DNA from: Nonomuraea sp. MG754425
Lineage (GTDB): Bacteria; Actinomycetota; Actinomycetes; Streptosporangiales; Streptosporangiaceae
NCBI RefSeq assembly: GCF_021699195.1
Contig: NZ_SSXE01000107.1
Span: 24,516 to 88,515, forward strand
DNA length: 64,000 bases
Direction: 5' to 3'
Numbering within the stretch: position 1 is the stretch's first letter; the number at the start of each line of letters is the position of its first letter. The notes beneath the pieces were generated by a model that had not been told where the DNA came from, did not search any database, and was given only the letters and a program-made list of their open reading frames with translations. Position numbers and translations under genes: made by a program. This document shows, in pieces, positions 39,847 through 47,367 of the stretch.

Positions 39847-40812
39847 ATGCAGCGACGCGTAGTGATCGTCGTCTTCCCCGGGTTCCAGCTCCTCGACATG
39901 GCCGGTCCCGCCGACGTGTTCGGCACCGCGCACCTGCTCGTGCCCGGGGGCGGCTACACGGTGGAGGTGGCCTCCCCCGGCGGCGGGGCGGTGGCCGCGC
40001 TCCACGGCGTCACGGTCGCGACCTCGGCGCTCGGTGAGGTCTCGGGGCCGATCGACACGCTGGTGGTGGCGGGCGGGCTGAGCGTGCCCGAGCACCTCGG
40101 GGACCGTGGCCTGATCGCCGACCTCGTCCGGCTGGCCGGGGGCGCGCGCCGGGTGGCCTCGGTCTGCAACGGCGCGTTCCTGCTGGCCGAGGCCGGGTTG
40201 CTGGACCACCGGCGGGTGACCACGCACTGGCTGGCCGCCGGCGAGCTCCAGAGCCGCTACGCCGCCGTCGAGGTGGACCCCGACCCGCTCTACATCGAGG
40301 ACGGCCACGTCTGGACCTCCGCCGGCGTGCTGTCCGGCGTGGACCTGGCGCTGGCGCTGGTCTCCAGGGACCACGGCCACCGGCTCGCCGCCGACGTCGC
40401 CCGCGGGCTCGTGGTGTACCTGCACCGGCCGGGTGGGCAGAGCCAGTTCAGCACCCCGATGCGGGCCATGACGCCGCGCAGCGAGCCGCTCAGGGAGTTG
40501 CAGGCCTACATCGACGCCAACCCGGGCGCCGATCTCAGCGTGCCCGCGCTCGCCCTGCGCGCGGGGATGAGCGAGCGGCACTTCTCCCGCGTCTTCACCG
40601 AGCAGACCGGCCTGTCACCCGGCCGGTACGTCGAGCGCAGCCGGGCCGACACCGCGCGGCGGCTGCTGGAGGTGACCGGGCTGCCGCTGTCGGCGGTGGC
40701 CAGGGAGTCGGGGCTCGGCACGCAGGAGACGCTCTACCGGGTCTTCCGCCGGCACTGGCGGATCTCGCCCGGCGACCACCGTAGAAGGTTCCGTTCCAAG
40801 GACTCCACGTAA
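39847..40812 (+). CDS. GlxA-type AraC family regulator (DJ-1/PfpI + HTH)
   Basis: A 321-residue regulator with an amidotransferase-like DJ-1/PfpI domain (VVIVVFPGFQLLDMAGPADVFG, TLVVAGGLSVPEHLG, SVCNGAFLLAEAGLLD with Cys) and a C-terminal AraC double HTH (LSVPALALRAGMSERHFSRVFTEQTGLSPGRYVERSRADTARRLLE, ESGLGTQETLYRVFRRHWRISPG). GGAGG is only one base from the ATG at 39847, so an upstream in-frame start is possible. It precedes a second DJ-1 gene by two bases, and probably regulates it. Confidence 0.9.
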   Translation: MQRRVVIVVFPGFQLLDMAGPADVFGTAHLLVPGGGYTVEVASPGGGAVAALHGVTVATSALGEVSGPIDTLVVAGGLSVPEHLGDRGLIADLVRLAGGARRVASVCNGAFLLAEAGLLDHRRVTTHWLAAGELQSRYAAVEVDPDPLYIEDGHVWTSAGVLSGVDLALALVSRDHGHRLAADVARGLVVYLHRPGGQSQFSTPMRAMTPRSEPLRELQAYIDANPGADLSVPALALRAGMSERHFSRVFTEQTGLSPGRYVERSRADTARRLLEVTGLPLSAVARESGLGTQETLYRVFRRHWRISPGDHRRRFRSKDST

Positions 40813-40814
40813 GG

Positions 40815-41447
40815 ATGAGGCAGATGCACGTCGCCATCCCGCTCTATCCCCGTTTCACCGCGCTGGACGCGGTGGGGCCGTACACGGTGCTGGCGTTCGC
40901 GCCCGGTCACACGGTCACGTTCGTGGCCGGCCGGACGGGGCCGGTCCCCGACGACCACGGCACGCTGACGATCAACGCCACCGCCACGTACGCCGACCTG
41001 CCCGCACCGGACGTGATCGTGGTGCCGGGCGGCAGCGGCACCTTCGACGCCCTGGCGGACGAGGCCCTGGTCTCCTGGATCGGGCAGGCGCACGAGCACA
41101 CCCGCTGGACGACCTCGGTGTGCAGCGGCTCGCTGCTGCTCGGCGCGGCCGGGCTGCTGGACGGCGTCCCGGCCACCTCGCACTGGGCGCTGCTCGACGC
41201 GCTCAAGCAGTACGGGGCCGAGCCGACGGCCGAGCGGGTGGTCAGCTCCGGCAAGATCGTGACCGGGGCCGGCGTGTCGGCGGGCATCGACATGGCGCTG
41301 GCCCTGCTCTCGCGGTCGAGCGACGTGGAGACGGCGCAGACCGTGCAGCTCCTGATCGAGTACGACCCGCAGCCGCCGTTCGACTGCGGCTCCGCGAAGA
41401 ACGCCTCGCAGGACATGATGGCGCGCGCCCTCAGCCTGCTCCCCTGA
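40815..41447 (+). CDS. DJ-1/PfpI family protein, isonitrile hydratase-like
   Basis: A 210-residue DJ-1 superfamily protein. It begins VAIPLYPRFTALDAVGPYTVLA, has VIVVPGGSGTF and a nucleophile elbow SVCSGSLLLGAAGLLDG with Cys near residue 98, then TSHWALLDALKQYGAEP and GVSAGIDMALALL. This combination is usual for isonitrile hydratase-like proteins and for DJ-1 genes next to GlxA regulators. Isocyanide hydration is a family-based suggestion only. It ends at a strong bidirectional terminator shared with the ArsR gene. Confidence 0.88.
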   Translation: MRQMHVAIPLYPRFTALDAVGPYTVLAFAPGHTVTFVAGRTGPVPDDHGTLTINATATYADLPAPDVIVVPGGSGTFDALADEALVSWIGQAHEHTRWTTSVCSGSLLLGAAGLLDGVPATSHWALLDALKQYGAEPTAERVVSSGKIVTGAGVSAGIDMALALLSRSSDVETAQTVQLLIEYDPQPPFDCGSAKNASQDMMARALSLLP

Positions 41448-41454
41448 CACCGGC

Positions 41455-41489
41455 ACGGCCCGCGCCCCGGTCTCGGGGGCGCGGGCCGT
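41455..41489. terminator. Bidirectional terminator between convergent genes
   Basis: A 14-bp perfect stem: ACGGCCCGCGCCCC (41455-41468) with its complement at 41476-41489, loop of 7. It sits between the DJ-1 stop and the ArsR stop and suits both strands. Confidence 0.8.
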
Positions 41490-42094
41490 CAGCCCTCGTC
41501 GCCGGTGCCCACCGGCAGCACGTCGAAGTGCACCACCACGTGCCCGAGCGGCCCGCCCCGGCCCTGCTCCCTGTCGTGTTCCCTGCCGTCCGACAGGGTC
41601 CGGTACCGCTCCAGCACCTCGAACACCTGGTCGCGCATCCGCGCCGTCTCCTCCGGGGTGAGCCGCAGTGAGCGCCGCCCGTACACGCCGGCCTGGACCC
41701 ACTCATCCGGCGCGGTGGCCGACTCCCGGCGCCAGCGGGACAGCTCCGTGCCGCGGCTGCGTACCAGGTCGTCGAGCAGGTACTCCAGCGCGGCGGCCGT
41801 CTCGGGGTCGGTGGGCCGCGCGTCGGCGAAGGAGTGGCCGCCGGGGACGATGCGCCAGTACTTCTCCTTGCCGCGGCCCATCCCGGCCACCACCTCGATC
41901 ATGCCGTGCTTGGCCAGCTCTCTGAGGTGGTAGCTGGTGGCGCCGGTGTTCTGGCCGAGCAGCCCGGCCAGGCGGGTGGCCGTGGAGGGGCCGTGCTCGT
42001 CCAGCAGCTCGTAGATGCGCAGCCGCAGCGGGTGGGCGAAGGACTTCAGGGCGTTCGCGTCGAGCGTGCGGGCGGAGAAGGACTTGATCTGCAT
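41489..42094 (-). CDS. ArsR/HTH_20 family transcriptional regulator
   Basis: A 201-residue winged-helix regulator (LKSFAHPLRLRIYELLDEHGPSTATRLAGLLGQNTGATSYHLRELAKHGMIE) with a C-terminal helical effector part. No metal-binding cysteines as in ArsR/SmtB sensors are seen, so it probably senses an organic ligand or acts constitutively. It is divergent from an MFS exporter across a nested dyad starting 4 bases upstream of its ATG, making it the likely repressor of the exporter and of itself. Confidence 0.9.
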   Translation of the reverse strand: MQIKSFSARTLDANALKSFAHPLRLRIYELLDEHGPSTATRLAGLLGQNTGATSYHLRELAKHGMIEVVAGMGRGKEKYWRIVPGGHSFADARPTDPETAAALEYLLDDLVRSRGTELSRWRRESATAPDEWVQAGVYGRRSLRLTPEETARMRDQVFEVLERYRTLSDGREHDREQGRGGPLGHVVVHFDVLPVGTGDEG

Positions 42095-42097
42095 GAC

Positions 42098-42133
42098 TGT
42101 GCAAGCCTATCTTTGCAAAGGAATCTATGCACA
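42098..42133. promoter_or_regulatory. Nested dyad operator between arsR-type and MFS genes
   Basis: CTTTGCAAAG (42111-42120) is a perfect palindrome. TGTGCA (42098-42103) and TGCACA (42128-42133) form an outer dyad with exactly the same centre. The whole lies between divergent starts and is AT-richer than its surroundings. It is the likely binding site of the ArsR protein. Confidence 0.75.
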
Positions 42134-42164
42134 CTTTCCTTTACACACGATAGCGGAGCCTGCC

Positions 42165-43412
42165 ATGACCCGTCTCGGGCGATCGTTCGCGTACCTGTGG
42201 TCGTCCACGGCGGCGTCCAACCTGGCGGACGGCGTGCTGAAGGTCGGGGCGCCGCTGCTGGCCGTGTCGTTGACCCGCTCCCCCACCCTGGTGTCCCTGG
42301 TGGGGGCCGCCGCCACGCTGCCGTGGCTGGTGCTGGCGCTGCACGCGGGCGCGATCGCCGACCGGGCCGACCGCCGCCGCGTCATGGTGTCGGCCAACCT
42401 GGCGCGGGCGGCGCTGCTCGCCGCCGTCACGCTCCTGGCCGCACTCGGCACGCTGGAGTTGTGGCTGCTGCTCGCCGCCGTGCTACTGGCCGGCGCGTGC
42501 GAGGTCTTCGCCGACCTCTCGGCGCAGTCCGTCCTGCCGATGGCCGTCTCCCCGGACGACCTGACCAGGGCGAACGGCCGCGTGTCCAGCGCACAGATGA
42601 TCGGCAACGACTTCGTCGGCGCGCCGCTGTCCGGCCTGCTCGTCGTGGCCCTGCCGGCGGCCATCTTCGGCGCCCCCGCCGTCCTGTACGCCGCCGCGGG
42701 CCTGCTCCTGCTGGGCATGCGGGGCACGTACCGGCTGCCGGCCCCGGCCGCGCGCGGCCCGCTGCGGGCCGACATCGCCGAGGCGCTGCGTTACCTGTGG
42801 GGCCACCGGGTCCTGCGCGGCCTGGCGGTCACGGCCGGGCTGCTCAACCTCGCCAACGCCGGCTACTTCGCCGTCTTCGTGCTGTGGGCGGTCGGCGACG
42901 GGTCGCGCATCGGGCTGGAACCGGGCGAGTACGGCCTCATGACCACCGCCTTCGCCGTCGGGGCGGTGTTCGGCTCACTGCTGGCGGGCCGGGCCGCGGC
43001 GGCGTTCGGGGAGATGCGCACGCTCGTCGGCAACTGGCTGGTGACCAGCCTGCTGCTCCTGGTGCCGGTGGTCGTCCCGTCCCCGTGGGCGCTCTACCCG
43101 ACCGCGGTGGTGTGGGGCGTGGCCGGGGCGGCGGGGAACGTACTGGTGATCTCGGCCCGGCAGCGGCTGATCCCGGCGGAACTGCTCGGGCGGGTCAATT
43201 CGGCATACCGCCTGATCGGGATGGGCGGGATGCCGCTGGGAGCGGCCCTGGGCGGCGTCGTGGCCGAGTTCGCCGGGCTTACCGCCGCCCTCGTGGGGGC
43301 CGTAGGAGTATGTTTGGCGGCAGTCGGACTGGTGTGGCGCGCTTTGTCGGATCAAATTTCACGGCCTCTGACCTGCAAACCTACACTTTCCGACATATCC
43401 AGATCACGTTAG
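42165..43412 (+). CDS. MFS transporter, probable exporter
   Basis: Major facilitator protein of 415 residues with twelve hydrophobic segments. The MFS loop 2-3 motif is visible as GAIADRADRRRVMV, and loop 8-9 equivalents as GRAAAAFGEMRTLVGNW. The arrangement resembles enterobactin exporter EntS-like and macrolide-efflux-like members (LLGRVNSAYRLIGMGGMPLGAALGG). ATG 42165 has CGGAG upstream. Regulation by the divergent ArsR protein through the nested dyad is inferred. The substrate is unknown. Confidence 0.9.
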   Translation: MTRLGRSFAYLWSSTAASNLADGVLKVGAPLLAVSLTRSPTLVSLVGAAATLPWLVLALHAGAIADRADRRRVMVSANLARAALLAAVTLLAALGTLELWLLLAAVLLAGACEVFADLSAQSVLPMAVSPDDLTRANGRVSSAQMIGNDFVGAPLSGLLVVALPAAIFGAPAVLYAAAGLLLLGMRGTYRLPAPAARGPLRADIAEALRYLWGHRVLRGLAVTAGLLNLANAGYFAVFVLWAVGDGSRIGLEPGEYGLMTTAFAVGAVFGSLLAGRAAAAFGEMRTLVGNWLVTSLLLLVPVVVPSPWALYPTAVVWGVAGAAGNVLVISARQRLIPAELLGRVNSAYRLIGMGGMPLGAALGGVVAEFAGLTAALVGAVGVCLAAVGLVWRALSDQISRPLTCKPTLSDISRSR

Positions 43413-43445
43413 GCACCCTACAGCTCGTGCTGAGGTGACATGATT

Positions 43446-43465
43446 ATCCCCGAGCTTGAGGGGAT
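43446..43465. promoter_or_regulatory. Inverted repeat upstream of the kinase gene
   Basis: ATCCCC (43446-43451) and GGGGAT (43460-43465) flank an 8-base spacer immediately before the kinase ATG at 43469. It could be an operator or a hairpin limiting translation. Confidence 0.45.
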
Positions 43466-43468
43466 GGT

Positions 43469-44275
43469 ATGCGGAAGATCGGCGGACGGTACCTCCTGAA
43501 CGAGGAGGCCGGTCGTGGGGGTATGGGAGTCGTCTGGCGGGCGTTCGATCAGCTCCTCCACCGTACGGTGGCGCTTAAGGAGCTGACCTTGGCCGGAGAG
43601 GCCGAGATGGTACGCCGCCGGGTGCTGCGTGAGGCCAGAATGGCGGCCGGCCTGACGCACCCCAACATCATCACGGTCCACGACCTGATCGAAGAGGGCG
43701 GCAAGCTCTGGATCGTGATGGAGTACCTCGACGGGCTCTCGTTGCACCAACTGCTCTCCCAGGTGGGCACGCTGCCCGCCCAGTCGGTGACGGCCATCGG
43801 GCAGCACCTGCTGGCCGCGCTGCGCACCGCCCACCAGGCAGGTGTGCTGCATCGCGACGTGAAGCCCGCCAACGTCATGCTGACCGGCGACCGGGTGGTG
43901 CTGACCGACTTCGGCATAGCGACCGCCGAGGGCGACATCCGCATGACCACCTCCCGCCGACTGCGCGGCACGCCCGCCTTCATGGCGCCCGAGCGGTTGC
44001 ACGGAGGGCCGGCCAGCAAGGAGGCCGACATGTGGTCCTTCGGGGCCACCCTCTACAGCGCCATCGAGGGCCAGCCGCCCTACCCGGGCCAGGACGCCGC
44101 CACCGTGCTCGGCATGGCCCGCAGCGGGCCGTACCCGCCGCCGCGCCGGGCCGGGGTGATGCGGCCGCTCATCGAAGGGCTGCTGCACCACGATCCGGTA
44201 CGGCGGTGCACGCCCGAGCAGACGGCGGGGCTGCTGGCCGGGATGCGCGCCAGCGCGTACCAGGCGGCCATCTGA
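43469..44275 (+). CDS. Serine/threonine protein kinase (PknB-type, soluble)
   Basis: Hanks-type kinase of 268 residues consisting of the catalytic domain only. The P-loop is EAGRGGMGVVWRA, the ATP Lys is in VALKEL, the catalytic loop is LHRDVKPANVML, the metal motif is DFG in LTDFGIAT, and the APE motif is GTPAFMAPERL. No transmembrane or PASTA segment follows, so it is cytosolic. Activation-loop Thr/Ser residues (RMTTSRRLRGT) are available for autophosphorylation. Targets are unknown; no partner phosphatase gene is adjacent. Confidence 0.93.
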   Translation: MRKIGGRYLLNEEAGRGGMGVVWRAFDQLLHRTVALKELTLAGEAEMVRRRVLREARMAAGLTHPNIITVHDLIEEGGKLWIVMEYLDGLSLHQLLSQVGTLPAQSVTAIGQHLLAALRTAHQAGVLHRDVKPANVMLTGDRVVLTDFGIATAEGDIRMTTSRRLRGTPAFMAPERLHGGPASKEADMWSFGATLYSAIEGQPPYPGQDAATVLGMARSGPYPPPRRAGVMRPLIEGLLHHDPVRRCTPEQTAGLLAGMRASAYQAAI

Positions 44276-44296
44276 CCCGTCCGGTGCGGAAGCAGG

Positions 44297-44337
44297 GCGG
44301 GTGACCGTGCGGCGACCCGCCGCACGCACTCACCCGC
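44297..44337. terminator. Nested stem-loop after the kinase gene
   Basis: Inner stem GTGCGGCG-ACC-CGCCGCAC (44307-44325) lies inside an outer stem GCGGGTGA (44297-44304) with TCACCCGC (44330-44337), all perfect. It separates the convergent kinase and acyltransferase genes. Confidence 0.7.
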
Positions 44338-44430
44338 ACCGAACCGCGCGGGTTTCCCGCCGGACGCCGCGCCGCCTCCCGCCGCACCGGCGCCGGGTGC
44401 GGGCGGGCGTCGTGGCCGGGTGAGCGAGGG

Positions 44431-45177
44431 TCAGTCGCGGTTGGCCCGGGCCTCGGCCTCGGCGGCGTCCATCGCGGCCGCCTCCTCCGGCGTCGGAGCC
44501 GTGCCCCCGAGGTGGGCGGGCTGCCACCAGGCCCCCTGCGGGATCTCCGGGTACGTGCGCTGCGCCCGGTCCACCAGGTCCGACAACCGCGTGTGCAGGT
44601 CGGCCGTGTGGTCGTTGACGTTCTCGCCGCGCTTCGGGTACATCGGCTCCCCCACCAGGACGGTGAGCGGCACGTGCCGCTGCAGGAGCTTGCGCGGCCG
44701 GCCCTTGGTCCACAACCGCTGGCTGCCCCACAGCCCCACCGGGATGATCGGCGTGCCGGTGGCCTGGGCCATCCGGATCGCGCCGTTCTTGATCTCCTTG
44801 ACGGTGAACGACCGGCTGATCGTCGCCTCGGCGAACACGCCGACCACCTCGCCCGCCTTCAACATCCGCAACGCCGTGGCGTACGAGCCCGCGCCCGCCC
44901 CCCGGTCCACCGGAATGTGGTGCATGCCCCGCATCAGCGGCCCGGAGATGCGGTGGTCGAAGACGTCCTGCTTGGCCATGAAGCGCACCAGCCGCTTCGA
45001 CGGCAGCGCGCCGAAGCCCGCGAAGATGAAGTCGAGGTAGCTGATGTGGTTGCTCACCAGCACCGCGCCGCCGGACCGCGGCACGTGTTCGGTCCCCTCC
45101 ATGTGGAAGCGGATGTCGAGCACGCGAAAGAGGGTCCGCGCGGCGGCGATCACCGGCGGGTACACGATCTCAGCCAT
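44431..45177 (-). CDS. 1-acyl-sn-glycerol-3-phosphate acyltransferase-like protein (PlsC family)
   Basis: PlsC/LPLAT fold acyltransferase of 248 residues. The HX4D catalytic motif is SNHISYLD, followed by RFMAKQDVF, the substrate-binding FAEATISRS in the place of the EGTR-like motif, and IIPVGLWGSQRLW. The hydrophobic N-terminus suits membrane association. The last 35 residues are Ala/Glu-rich. ATG 45177 has no ribosome site, and TAGGTT lies close upstream, so the message may be leaderless. It probably acylates lysophosphatidate or a related glycolipid. Confidence 0.88.
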   Translation of the reverse strand: MAEIVYPPVIAAARTLFRVLDIRFHMEGTEHVPRSGGAVLVSNHISYLDFIFAGFGALPSKRLVRFMAKQDVFDHRISGPLMRGMHHIPVDRGAGAGSYATALRMLKAGEVVGVFAEATISRSFTVKEIKNGAIRMAQATGTPIIPVGLWGSQRLWTKGRPRKLLQRHVPLTVLVGEPMYPKRGENVNDHTADLHTRLSDLVDRAQRTYPEIPQGAWWQPAHLGGTAPTPEEAAAMDAAEAEARANRD

Positions 45178-45303
45178 GTGCAGAAGGTAACCTACTCGGG
45201 CGGGTATGACGGTAGTCGGGAGGCGGGCCGCCCCCTTCACCTCCCCGGCACGGGCCTGCGAACGACGCTTGCGAGGGCGTGGAAACGGGCAGATGTTGTG
45301 ACC

Positions 45304-46284
45304 ATGAAGAAGCTCATCAACTCGGCGGACTCCGTGGTCGAAGACGCCCTGAACGGCATGGCCGCGGCCCACCCGTCGCTGCGGGTCCGCGACCGGGTGG
45401 TCTACCGGGCCGACGGCCCGCGGCCGGGGAAGGTGGGCCTGGTCTCGGGCGGCGGCTCGGGGCACGAGCCGCTGCACGCCGGGTTCGTCGGCCACGGCAT
45501 GCTCGACGCCGCCTGCCCCGGCGAGATCTTCACCTCGCCGGTGCCCGACCAGATCATCGAGGCCACGAAGGGCGTGGACGGCGGCGCGGGGGTGCTGCAC
45601 ATCGTCAAGAACTACACCGGCGACGTGCTCAACTTCGAGATGGCCGCCGAGCTGGTCGAGGGCGTCGAGGTGGCCGGGGTGCTGGTGGACGACGACGTGG
45701 CCGTCCAGGACTCCCTCTACACGGCGGGCCGCCGCGGCACCGGCGCGACGCTGTTCGTGGAGAAGATGGCCGGGGCGCTGGCCGAGGAGGGCGCGCCGCT
45801 GGCCGAGGTCGCCGCCGTGGCCGCCGAGGTGGACGAGCGCAGCAGGTCGTTCGGCATCGCGCTGACCTCCTGCACGACCCCGGCCGCCGGCAAGCCCACG
45901 TTCGACCTGCCGGAGACGGAGGTGGAGCTGGGCATCGGCATCCACGGCGAGCCCGGCCGGGCCAGGGTGCCGCTGGCGCCGGCGCGCGAGCTGGCGACGA
46001 TGGCGATGGACGCCCTGCACGGCGACCTGCCGCTACGCGGCGACCTGCTGGTCATGGTGAACGGCATGGGCGGCACCCCGCTCATGGAGCTGTACGTGGT
46101 GTTCGCCGAGGTGGCGGCGTACGTGAAGGGGAAGGGGGCGCGGGTGACGCGCTCACTGGTGGGCAACTACGTGACGAGCCTGGAGATGCAGGGCTTCTCC
46201 GTGACGGTCTGCCGGCTCGACGACGCGCTGACCCGGCTGTGGGACGCGCCGGTCGAGACGCCCGGCCTGCGCTGGGGGCGGTGA
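45304..46284 (+). CDS. dhaK: Dihydroxyacetone kinase subunit DhaK
   Basis: Substrate-binding subunit of the PTS-dependent dihydroxyacetone kinase, 326 residues. The hallmark GGGSGHEPLHAGFVG and the covalent-substrate His in IGIHGEPG are both present. HIVKNYTGDVLNFEMA and NGMGGTPLMEL are also typical. Dihydroxyacetone is held as a hemiaminal with that His while DhaL transfers phosphate. ATG 45304 gives MKKLINSADSVVEDAL. First gene of the dhaKLM operon, overlapping dhaL by one base. Confidence 0.95.
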   Translation: MKKLINSADSVVEDALNGMAAAHPSLRVRDRVVYRADGPRPGKVGLVSGGGSGHEPLHAGFVGHGMLDAACPGEIFTSPVPDQIIEATKGVDGGAGVLHIVKNYTGDVLNFEMAAELVEGVEVAGVLVDDDVAVQDSLYTAGRRGTGATLFVEKMAGALAEEGAPLAEVAAVAAEVDERSRSFGIALTSCTTPAAGKPTFDLPETEVELGIGIHGEPGRARVPLAPARELATMAMDALHGDLPLRGDLLVMVNGMGGTPLMELYVVFAEVAAYVKGKGARVTRSLVGNYVTSLEMQGFSVTVCRLDDALTRLWDAPVETPGLRWGR

Positions 46285-46901
46285 TGGAGCGGGACCTGTT
46301 CGTGGCCTGGTTCGAGGAGGCGACCAGGCTCGTCCGCGCCGACCGCGACCGGCTGACCCGGCTCGACGCGGCCATCGGCGACGCCGACCACGGCACGAAC
46401 CTCGACCGCGGCCTCACCGAGGTGCTCAAGGAGCTGGCCGGCTCGCCGCCCGAGTCGGGGGCGCAGGTGCTGACGACGGCGGGCACGACGCTGATCCGCC
46501 GCGTCGGCGGCGCCTCGGGCCCGCTGTACGGGTCGCTGTTCCGGCAGATGGGCAAGGCGCTGGAGACGCCGGTGACGCTGGCCGGGTTCGCGGGGGCGTT
46601 CGAGGAGGGGGTGGTGGCGGTCGAGCGGCTGGGCAAGGCGGTGCTGGGCGACAAGACCATGGTGGACGCGCTGGCCCCCGCCTCCCGGGCGCTGGCCCTG
46701 GCCGTACGCGACGGCGCGGAGGTGAGCGTGGCGCTCGGCCAGGCGGCCCGCGCGGCCCAGGAGGGCTCGAAGGCCACGATCCCGCTGCAGGCGCGGAAGG
46801 GGCGGGCCAGCTATCTCGGCGAGCGCAGCGTCGGGCACGAGGATCCGGGCGCGGCGTCGGCGGCGCTGTTCATGGCGGCCCTGGCGAGCGTGGCCGGCTA
46901 G
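46284..46901 (+). CDS. dhaL: Dihydroxyacetone kinase ADP-binding subunit DhaL
   Basis: ADP/Mg-binding subunit of 205 residues. The ligand loop IGDADHGTNLDRG carries the Asp residues that hold two Mg ions, with VGGASGPLYGSLF and GDKTMVDAL further on. In this system ADP stays bound and is rephosphorylated by DhaM, unlike ATP-dependent DHA kinases. Starts at ATG 46284, sharing a base with the dhaK stop; a GTG one codon earlier is possible. Confidence 0.95.
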   Translation: MERDLFVAWFEEATRLVRADRDRLTRLDAAIGDADHGTNLDRGLTEVLKELAGSPPESGAQVLTTAGTTLIRRVGGASGPLYGSLFRQMGKALETPVTLAGFAGAFEEGVVAVERLGKAVLGDKTMVDALAPASRALALAVRDGAEVSVALGQAARAAQEGSKATIPLQARKGRASYLGERSVGHEDPGAASAALFMAALASVAG

Positions 46902-46905
46902 CGCG

Positions 46906-47280
46906 ATGGTGGGTGTGGTGCTGGTCTCCCACAGCGCCGGGCTGGCGGCCGAGGCGGTGGCGCTGGCCCGCGGGATCGCGGGCGCGGACGCCCCCGTGGC
47001 CGCGGCGGGCGGGATGGTCGACGGCGGGCTGGGCACGAGCGTGGACGTCGTCGAGGCGGCCGTGCGCAGCGTCGATCGCGGGGCCGGGGTGCTGCTCATC
47101 CCCGATCTCGGCAGCTCGGTGCTGACCGCCCGGCTGCTGGAGGAGGACGGCCGGATCGTGGTCGCGGACGTGCCGTTCGTGGAGGGGGCGATCGCGGCGG
47201 CGGTGGCGGCGGGCGCGGGCGCGCCGCTGGCCGAGGTGCTGGAGGCGGCCGAGGAGGCCCGCACCTTCCGCAAACTCTGA
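46906..47280 (+). CDS. dhaM: PTS-dependent dihydroxyacetone kinase phosphotransfer subunit DhaM
   Basis: A 124-residue EIIA(Man)-like domain. The phosphorylated His is near residue 9 in VLVSHSAGLA. GTSVDVVEAAV and LLIPDLGSSVLTARLL are characteristic. It takes phosphate from HPr and passes it to DhaL-bound ADP. This is the short single-domain type; the E. coli protein also carries HPr- and EI-like domains. EI and HPr must therefore come from elsewhere in the genome. It starts 4 bases after dhaL. Confidence 0.93.
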   Translation: MVGVVLVSHSAGLAAEAVALARGIAGADAPVAAAGGMVDGGLGTSVDVVEAAVRSVDRGAGVLLIPDLGSSVLTARLLEEDGRIVVADVPFVEGAIAAAVAAGAGAPLAEVLEAAEEARTFRKL

Positions 47281-47297
47281 CCCCCCCGGGCCTCTCC

Positions 47298-47317
47298 GGC
47301 CGCCTCGATCAGCGGCC
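47298..47317 (+). terminator. Stem-loop after dhaM
   Basis: GGCCGC (47298-47303) pairs with GCGGCC (47312-47317) across 8 bases, 17 bases after the dhaM stop. No T-run follows, so it is a modest candidate. Confidence 0.45.
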
Positions 47318-47367
47318 TTCGAGCGAGCCCCCCGCCGCCCCGAACGTCTGAGACCCGGGCGCCTCGG

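Noticed and set aside
44512..45303. N-terminal extension of DhaK from an open frame starting near 44512
   Set aside because: That stretch is antisense to the PlsC-type gene; DhaK homology begins at ATG 45304.
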